From: Sclerodactyla briareus
Taxonomy: Eukaryota > Echinodermata > Holothuroidea > Dendrochirotida > Sclerodactylidae
Assembly (NCBI GenBank): GCA_026419785.1
Contig: JAODTK010005684.1
Span: forward strand, 62,001 to 126,000
DNA: 64,000 nucleotides
Direction: 5' to 3'
Under the pieces are notes generated by a model. That model was not told the DNA's origin, did not search any database, and was given only the letters and a program-made list of their open reading frames with translations. Every line of letters starts with the position of its first letter. Within the stretch, counting starts at the first letter, position 1. Position numbers and translations under genes: made by a program. Of the stretch, positions 59,826-64,000 are shown piece after piece.

Positions 59826-62306
59826 CTTGCTTGATGTTTCTATTATTCTTTAGGACTTTTTTCTTTCTGTGAAGCGCATTGGCACTCTTTGTGATATAAC
59901 TGATGTCAAAATATTACACATATTATTATACATAAAACATCCAAGTTGATCTGTATAATCACGTGTACATTTGAAGTGTATAACGTCCGTCATGACTATA
60001 GCGAATAATTGTAATCCGTTAATTTCCCGCCTGTCTCCCTTTCGACAAAGTACTAAATTTGTACGAATCTATCATTCCAGAGGTTACTTGCATAGGCCCC
60101 CATAGTTTAATGTCTGTATCTCATCAAATGACCTTCTTCGTCCCACTTTCATGTAACTACATAGTTATCCAAAACACGCAGTACGTATAGATTGTTTCCA
60201 CAACAATCATATAAATCGTGACATCGATCTTGCTGATATATTTACTGATATAATTCGATACAGCCTTTTGTGTTAACGAAGTATTATCACAGTTAGCACC
60301 GGCCAACCATCGTACCGCACTTTTGCACATATTGTTTTGTTATTACGAATGATCGGCTTCCATCATAACATATTCTAATATGGCAGGGGTTATTATTATT
60401 AACGACGTTGGAATTACTACATATTTGTTTTTGTTTTTTTAATTCTGTCTCCATTTTGAGGGATTCGAGTTTCGAGCAAATTTCGGAAAATGTTCTCTCG
60501 ATCTTTATTTTGTCAACGGGACATCCAATGGACATTCGGCAAAAGTGATGATGTAAAAGCATTTTTTTTTTCTCTGGGAACCCAATATTTCGTATCAGAT
60601 TTGAGCTAAATCATTGAGTTCAATAAGTTAATTTTTGGCATGATCATTCATGTTGTATGTTACTCATGTAGCATATATTTGATAAAACGCAATAAATGAA
60701 TAAAAAAAATGAATAAAGGTACATTATCTTTTCATATGACTGATAGCTATCAATTTAAATTTTCCTTTTTAAAAAAAATATAGGCTCTTACATGCCGCCT
60801 TACAAACCGTTAATTTGGTTCACAGCTAAAGTGTACCTACCCTGTCTCGCTCGTTCACCTTTCTTATAACGCATCGTTTCCTACTTGGTACTTGCAATAC
60901 CGGTTGCTCCTTAATCTTGCACTTGGAAGAGAACACTGTAAATGTACCGTACAGTCTGTAATGGGAACACTTAATGAATGTAGATTATGGACGAATTATA
61001 TACTGCCGTGTCGAGCGTTCTCGGCCTTCCTCAACTTTGCGCCCGAAGCCGTCGAAGTATAAAATGGAGTTCCTTCGCTGTAACCTCACGCTACGTTAAT
61101 TAATGTCAATTATTTACTACCATAGCTGAATGAAAATATTCTTCATTCCAATAATGTGTCAGATGGTACAACGATACTAATCTTGTGTGTTTGAAAAAAA
61201 AAAATCGTGGCATTTTCAAATTGGCAGCATTGAATGGTTTTCGTGTTTTCACAACCCAAAAACGCAATATAACGATAACAATATAAAGGCTTATTTCGAC
61301 AAAGTTATGAATTTTTTCTACACATTTTGAACAAGGAAACTAAACTAGGAAGTCTTCTTATGCATCAGTTCTGTATACATGAAAAGAAACATTTTTAGCG
61401 AGCCAGTTGAGCGTCGTCTTGCCACTCTCAACAATTCACATGAAACTCTGTGATGGGCGAGGTTCACCAGACATTTTCTTTCAGATCTTTCTCTATAATC
61501 ATTCACTTTGAATAGTCCTGCGACAGATATTGTGATGAGATAGCGACAAAAAAGATTTAGAACTCCAACTGACAGTTAAAAATATGTCTTCAAACAATCA
61601 ACATTCCCCAGACCATACTATCTGATAGGGTCCATTCACATGAATATAGGGTCTGTGATGCATTTTCACTTACCGCACTGAGTAAAGATAGTTTATGCAG
61701 TAATCTAGTATTTTAGATTTTTAATTTCTGTCTTAGGCCTGACTCTTGATATGCCATTCGACACGAAATTCAACTTTCATTCCAACCGAACGTCCCTCTT
61801 GAAAGTTGTCAGTGACTCGAATCAGAACCGATGCCTTTTTTTATTTTCAATTCCCCCGTAGTTTTTCGATAATCCCATTCGTAGTTTTTTTTACTTTCAA
61901 TTATAGTTCTATGAAAAATACGTCTCCAAATATATCTGATATAATTCGTGATACGGAAATTTACCCTGTATAACCACCGCCTCTCTTGTGCTTTGTGCCA
62001 ATTTGTTGGTAAACTTCCATTTTTACCCCCCTGATATGACCTACATTAGTCTGTTGGTATAAACTAGTAGAAGGCTATCAGATTATAATAATCGTTGCCA
62101 CAGTTGTTTCAACATGGCATAATAATACTTCCGTTCTGCTCTTCAATTCTCACAATATCTCGGAATAGTATGGTAGGGTCCACCCGAGCGTTACATTCTT
62201 CGCAAGATCGTGCCGTACTTACATATAGTTACTGATGAGAGATCATGAGCTCAGGTCAGTCTTATTTCCAGCACATATACGAGTCTCGTCTTGCAGATAA
62301 TATGTT
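59826..62306. other. Intergenic, downstream of receptor copy 2
   Basis: About 2.5 kb of AT-rich sequence in which no gene or repeat was recognised. Confidence 0.4.
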
Positions 62307-63401
62307 CTACGCACTAGTCTGTTGGTATATCCGGTTGGGATCGAGTGCTGTGGCACATGTAACGGCAGTCGAATTCCGCGCCGACGAATTCCCCTGACCC
62401 CCGAAATCGTCAGAAGAGGTTTCCCTTGAATCCCAGAAGGTCTTCAGGGCTCGCCTGAACCGCGGATTGCTCGCCGTGTAGATGAAGGGGTTTCGCGCAG
62501 GAATTGACGACACAAAAAAAAAGCCAGGATCACGAAGGTGTGGTATAGATTGCTGTAGAGGAATGTATATGCCAAGAATCCACGTTAAATAACAATAAAC
62601 CCACTTGATCCGCTGTCCAACAGGCGATGAAAGTCAGGACCACGACGAAGAGCACTTGAGGACCCGTTGGTGGGCGCGTAGCATTATGCTGTCCTTCGCG
62701 GCTCATCGTTGTTCTCCGTTCCGGTTCTAGTGTTCTGCATCAGGATCTAGCCTGAGCCCGGAGACACCTCATCGTCAGCAAGTGAGTAGTCACCATTATG
62801 AGCATGGGGATGAAGTACTCGAAACTGAATAGAAAGACCCCAATGACAGCTTGGAGCGTCGGACCTCCCAGATTGTGGACGCACTCGCCATCCTCCCCAA
62901 CGGTGAGCCGCCACGTAGGTGAACGCATTAGTAAGAAACGACGCTATCCAGACACCGGCGATGATAACCTTAGACCTCGACTTCGAGAACCTGAGTCTAT
63001 TCTGGAGAGGATCGAGAACAGCCAAGCACTGGTCTATCGACATCATTGTTAGAGTGTACACAGATGACACGATCGATATCCACATAAGATTAATTGTGTG
63101 ATACCTTACAGTAGAAGTGTCCCAAAAAAGTGTCAGGTACCCTGACTATCCTTGGGATTGGTGCGAGTAGGAGAGATTCCATAGGTCCGCTATGCCTAGG
63201 CCCCTGATGAGTCTATTCATGGAAGAAAACTTCCTGAATTTGAACGTGTATATGTAAATTATACAGACGTTTCCGACGAGTCCGACGAAAAAACAGGAAA
63301 GTTTGGCACCATATCCACCAATCCCAAGACATTGGGAACCATTCGAATCCAACTTCCTCTAAACTGTCACTACCGTCGACGGTTTTGTTCATTTTTGCCA
63401 T
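62307..63401 (-). pseudogene. Class A (rhodopsin-like) seven-transmembrane receptor, frameshifted copy 2
   Basis: This is the same receptor as 36707-37684, inverted. The start context is acaATGG, and an N-glycosylation site (NKT) again begins at residue 5. Over TM3-TM4 the two copies differ at only a few residues in about 60. It shares DQC in place of DRY, CWTA in place of CWxP, and the TM2 IADL motif. The C-terminal tail is complete here, ending IYQQTSA and a stop at 62307. The frame is broken near 63295 (T run), 63180, 63090, 62905, 62755 and several points between 62700 and 62500, including an A run before the NP motif of TM7. Its lesions differ in position or size from those of copy 1. 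Ligand unknown. Pseudogene, or gene with assembly indels. Confidence 0.85.
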
Positions 63402-64000
63402 TGTTAGATGATATCCTGCTTATAATAAATCTTGAATTTCAAATGGATAACCTTCAATTTAGTTTTGAAAAGTTTACTCAGTTTTTTCTCACTTGTGACT
63501 CTGCCGCATACGATTTTTGCGAATGCCTTTCCGAAAAAAGAAACCAATTCTTCTCCAAAACACGCACCGATTGGGTATGCTTTGCAGATATATCGTAAAG
63601 TAACTTGCCTGCAATGGTCATTCGCGAAAAAGTGTAGGGGGAAAATTGTCTATTTACCAGTACCCTCCCTAACAACTTTAAACCTCGAACTGTATACTAC
63701 TAACGATCAGTACACCCCTCTGTTCTCTGATAATTGAAAACCAGGTTTGCGTGAATATAGCTAATCCATTATAAACAGGTCATTTCGACTGCTCTCCATA
63801 ATTCTTCAAATCGAATAGGCATCCGGAATATCCTCTTTGGCCCGTGCTCTGTTAATTAGTTCTGCCTCTCATGGAACAAATTGAATCCATTTCGAACATG
63901 TGAAATTAATCCCCTTCGCTCCAGCAACGTAACAATATAGAACACCAGATGTATACAAGAAGACTGTGAGATTTAATTTTTCTACAGTTTATTTCCGATA
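63402..64000. other. Intergenic, upstream of receptor copy 2
   Basis: No gene was recognised. Frames of 65-101 codons on both strands overlap each other and have no domain signature. Confidence 0.4.

Noticed and set aside
59052-59833. A target-site duplication for the hAT-like element at 59052-59825
   Set aside because: The flanking octamers agtaaatt and cttgcttg do not match, so the boundaries stay approximate.
1-64000. CRISPR arrays, prokaryotic operons, rRNA genes or retrovirus-like elements
   Set aside because: No regularly spaced short repeats, ribosome-binding sites, rRNA-like stretches or LTR-bounded coding structures were found.

Overview
The window is eukaryotic, AT-rich and almost entirely non-coding. 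It most likely comes from a marine invertebrate deuterostome, and an echinoderm is my best guess. That guess rests on the kinds of repeats present (hAT-type MITEs with long G tracts, a tRNA-derived SINE, CR1/L2-like LINE pieces, a CCCAGCAAACAC-type MITE) and on a lineage-style duplicated rhodopsin-class GPCR. No bacterial operon structure, ribosome-binding sites, CRISPR array, or canonical tRNA or rRNA gene is present. I cannot name the species.

The only host-type genes I can support are two copies of one seven-transmembrane receptor gene, about 25 kb apart and in opposite orientation: 36707-37684 (+) and 62307-63401 (-). They are very similar and both look like single-exon genes. Each is interrupted by several single-base frameshifts that are not shared between the copies. 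They are therefore either two independently decaying pseudogenes or good genes seen through an error-prone assembly. The family carries DQC where most class A receptors have DRY, and CWTA where most have CWxP.

Region by region: 1-5.3 kb holds short repeats, a perfect hairpin and a simple-sequence cluster. 5.4-9.3 kb is a nest of old tandem duplications, a MITE and a hAT remnant. 10.4-11.1 kb is an unusual GC-rich block of unknown nature. 12.4-17 kb holds several local tandem repeats built from long diverged units. 17.5-24.2 kb has two members of a three-member unnamed repeat family, a hAT MITE with target-site duplication, and a minus-strand LINE. 28.4-33 kb has a second LINE piece and a hAT relative. 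36.7-37.7 kb is receptor copy 1. 40.1-40.4 kb is a perfect 160-bp duplication. 45.9-55.4 kb has two SINE copies, two hAT MITEs, a palindromic MITE and the third member of the unnamed family. 58.3-59.8 kb has another shared repeat and a hAT-like element. 62.3-63.4 kb is receptor copy 2.

The rest is unassigned intergenic DNA. I identified no retrovirus-like or other capsid-bearing element. All family assignments come from reading the sequence, without database searches. The most interesting signals are the paired receptor copies, the hAT MITE group with its conserved subterminal block, the three-copy unnamed repeat, and the density of long G/C homopolymers.
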